Shown one piece after another: positions 13,774 through 15,736 of a stretch of 15,736 nt of DNA (position 1 is the stretch's first letter; each line of letters opens with the position of its first letter). The DNA lies in assembly GCA_002327415.1 (NCBI GenBank), contig DCVU01000122.1, positions 3,991-19,726 on the forward strand. The letters are read 5' to 3'. Source of the stretch: Smithella sp. UBA2180 (GTDB taxonomy: Bacteria > Desulfobacterota > Syntrophia > Syntrophales > Smithellaceae). The notes beneath the pieces were generated by a model. It searched no databases. It was not told where the DNA came from and saw nothing but the letters and a program-made list of their open reading frames with translations. The translations under genes were made by a program, and so were the position numbers.

Positions 13774-15705
13774 TTATGCCTTATTGCTTATGTTGAGGAC
13801 TCCGCCCGCCAGGATTATTTGCTTTTGTCTTGCTGAGAGTTCGCAAGTTACATAAAATGCGGTGCCTTTTGTTCTATTGCGCATCAGGAACTTTCCGTCT
13901 CCTGCGATTATTCTTTTTGTTTCAGAAATTTCCAATTCGTCTTCCTGATCTATTCTATCATAGTCGTTCTCATTGCAAAAAGTAAGAGGCAATATGCCGA
14001 AATTAATCAGATTGGCGGCGTGAATTCTTTCAAAGGATTTGGCAATAACCGCACGTACGCCCAGAAACATAGGGCACAATGCAGCGTGTTCACGCGAAGA
14101 ACCCTGTCCATAGGAAACCCCAGCCACTATTATGCTTTGTTTTCCGTCTTGCCTCATGGACATGGCGCGTTTGGCAAAAGTTGCGTCCACGTTTTCAAAA
14201 ACAAACTCGGAATATTTGGGAATATTCGAACGATATTTCATCCGCGCGCCGGCAGGTATAATATGGTCTGTCGTAATTTTATCGCCGACCTTTATTGTTA
14301 CCTTGCCATGAATAGTATCGGAGAGCTCCGGACAGCGGGGTAAGACGCCTATATTGGGACCACGGCAAACATCGGCAGTTTTTTTCTTGTCCGGCCATAT
14401 TATCATTGAATCATCAATGGAAAACTTTTTAGGTGTTTCGACTTTTGGATAACGCATTTTCAAATCGCGTGGATCGGTGAAACATCCGGTAATTACCGCG
14501 GCGGCGGCTGTTTCCGGACTAACCAGATAAACATTGGCGTCCATGGTTCCGGAGCGTCCCAGAAAATTACGGTTGGATGTGCGCAGAGATACAGCGGCTG
14601 ATTGAGGACTTTGACTGTTGCCGATACAGAAGCCGCAGGCGTTTTCCATAATTCGCGCTCCCGAGGCGATTAAATTGGCCAGATAGCCTTTATTCGCGAG
14701 CTCTTTTAGCACCTGTCTGGAGCCCGGCGCTAAAATAAAACTTACATCGGGGTGAGCAGTTTTGCCCTTTAAAATTTTTGCCACGGTAACCAAATCTTTG
14801 TATGAAGAATTGGTGCAGCTGCCCAGACAAACCTGATTAACTGCAATTTTTTTCATTTTTCTGACGGTGCTGATATTGTCCGGGCTGTGAGGTTTAGCCG
14901 TCAATGGTTCTATTTTGGACAAGTCAATATTAACAACTTTAGCGTATTTCGCGTCTTTATCGGCTTCGAGTTGTGTAAAATCGCGTTCCCTTTGCTGTGA
15001 ACGCAGGAAAAGGCGGGTCATTTTGTCGCTGGGGAAAATGGAAGTCGTTACGCCGCATTCCGCCCCCATATTGGTTATTGTAGCTCGCTCGGGAACCGTC
15101 AGAGATGCGACTCCTTTGCCGCCGTATTCAAATACTGTGTTGACGTTCCCTTTTGTGGTAAAGATTTCCAGAACTTTAAGGATAACATCTTTGGCGGAAA
15201 CCCAGGGCTTAAGTTTGCCGGTAAGATTAATTTTAATAACTATGGGGCAAATAAGATAAAACGGATTGCCGGCCATAGCCATTGCGACATCAAGTCCTCC
15301 TGCGCCGATGGCTATCATAGACAGTGCGCCGCAGGTCGGGGTATGACTGTCCGAACCGATAAGTGTTTTTCCGGGTTTGCCGAATCTTTCCATGTGAACC
15401 TGATGGCAAATGCCGTTTCCCGCGCGGGAGAAAACAATACCGTATTTTTGCGCCACGCTTTGCAGGTAGAGATGATCATCCGAGTTTTCAAAACCTATCT
15501 GTATCGTATTGTGATCAATATAACTTACGGACAGTTCGGTTTTTACTTTGGGCACGTTCATCGCTTCGAATTGCAGATAGGCCATGGTGCCTGTGGCGTC
15601 TTGAGTGAGGGTCTGGTCAATGCGAATGCCGATTTCTTCACCGGACACAAGAACGCCGGAGACTAGATGCTGCGAAAGAATTTTTTCAACTAAATTTTTT
15701 CCCAT
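13774..15705 (-). CDS. acn: Aconitate hydratase, short Aquifex-type form
   Basis: This 643-residue [4Fe-4S] enzyme interconverts citrate and isocitrate. The cluster cysteines are C297 (CLGSCTNSS) and C357/C360 (ENACGFCIGN). Substrate-site motifs are GSDSHTPTCGA near 117-126, TTDHIIPAGAR near 478-488, and the swivelling-domain GVSYGQGSSREHAAL near 529-543. It is much shorter than AcnA or AcnB (both about 850-900 residues) and lacks their extra domains; its size and layout match the 'putative, Aquifex type' aconitases, with homoaconitase/isopropylmalate isomerase relatives. The neighbouring isocitrate dehydrogenase supports true aconitase activity. The ATG at 15705 has AAGGAA 6 nt upstream. The promoter lies beyond the right edge or in the last few bases. 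Confidence 0.95.
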   Translation of the reverse strand: MGKNLVEKILSQHLVSGVLVSGEEIGIRIDQTLTQDATGTMAYLQFEAMNVPKVKTELSVSYIDHNTIQIGFENSDDHLYLQSVAQKYGIVFSRAGNGICHQVHMERFGKPGKTLIGSDSHTPTCGALSMIAIGAGGLDVAMAMAGNPFYLICPIVIKINLTGKLKPWVSAKDVILKVLEIFTTKGNVNTVFEYGGKGVASLTVPERATITNMGAECGVTTSIFPSDKMTRLFLRSQQRERDFTQLEADKDAKYAKVVNIDLSKIEPLTAKPHSPDNISTVRKMKKIAVNQVCLGSCTNSSYKDLVTVAKILKGKTAHPDVSFILAPGSRQVLKELANKGYLANLIASGARIMENACGFCIGNSQSPQSAAVSLRTSNRNFLGRSGTMDANVYLVSPETAAAAVITGCFTDPRDLKMRYPKVETPKKFSIDDSMIIWPDKKKTADVCRGPNIGVLPRCPELSDTIHGKVTIKVGDKITTDHIIPAGARMKYRSNIPKYSEFVFENVDATFAKRAMSMRQDGKQSIIVAGVSYGQGSSREHAALCPMFLGVRAVIAKSFERIHAANLINFGILPLTFCNENDYDRIDQEDELEISETKRIIAGDGKFLMRNRTKGTAFYVTCELSARQKQIILAGGVLNISNKA

Positions 15706-15736
15706 TGTCTATTCCTTGGACAGAAGAATTTAGGTG

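Noticed and set aside
1..15736. CRISPR arrays, tRNA or rRNA genes
   Set aside because: No regularly spaced direct repeats, cloverleaf-like segments or rRNA signatures were seen on reading both strands.

Overview
The window looks like chromosomal DNA of a moderate-GC Gram-negative bacterium. The gene set fits Desulfobacterota (former Deltaproteobacteria, Syntrophus/Smithella-like): a lipoprotein-anchored RND efflux operon, a short Aquifex-type aconitase beside a eukaryote-like NADP isocitrate dehydrogenase, an RlmN methylase, and scattered palindromic intergenic repeats. The lineage is inferred from gene style; there is no rRNA gene to test it.

Layout. (1) 1-478, minus: the N-terminal part of a metallo-beta-lactamase-fold hydrolase that runs off the left edge. 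(2) 632-3113, plus: a copper chaperone (copZ-like) overlapping a P1B-type copper ATPase (copA). Just downstream is a condensation-domain-like acyltransferase gene broken by one in-frame TAG and lacking its C-terminal part (3119-4123). (3) 4124-4492: a gene-free stretch with a bipartite palindromic repeat and an operator-like inverted repeat. (4) 4493-10415, plus: a four-gene efflux operon of TolC-type outer-membrane factor, lipoprotein adaptor, HAE1-type RND pump and a small PG0541-family (P-II-like) transporter-associated protein. (5) 10416-10954: a hairpin-rich, possibly RNA-encoding segment, a small basic ORF, and a detached copy of the 3' end of rlmN. (6) 10955-15705, minus, read right to left: aconitase, NADP isocitrate dehydrogenase, rlmN and a BrnA-type antitoxin with no visible toxin.

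How the genes work together. copZ and copA form a copper delivery and export pair. The efflux operon encodes all three parts of a tripartite pump plus a likely regulatory partner. Aconitase and isocitrate dehydrogenase catalyse consecutive steps between citrate and 2-oxoglutarate. rlmN and brnA are 16 nt apart and look co-translated.

The most unusual signal is at the rlmN 3' end. The last 14 aligned codons of the gene, up to but not including the divergent C-terminal residues, occur a second time 419 bp away on the far side of brnA. The two copies differ almost only at synonymous sites. This looks like the scar of a small cassette that entered at, or replaced, the end of rlmN. No complete new system can be demonstrated from this window alone.
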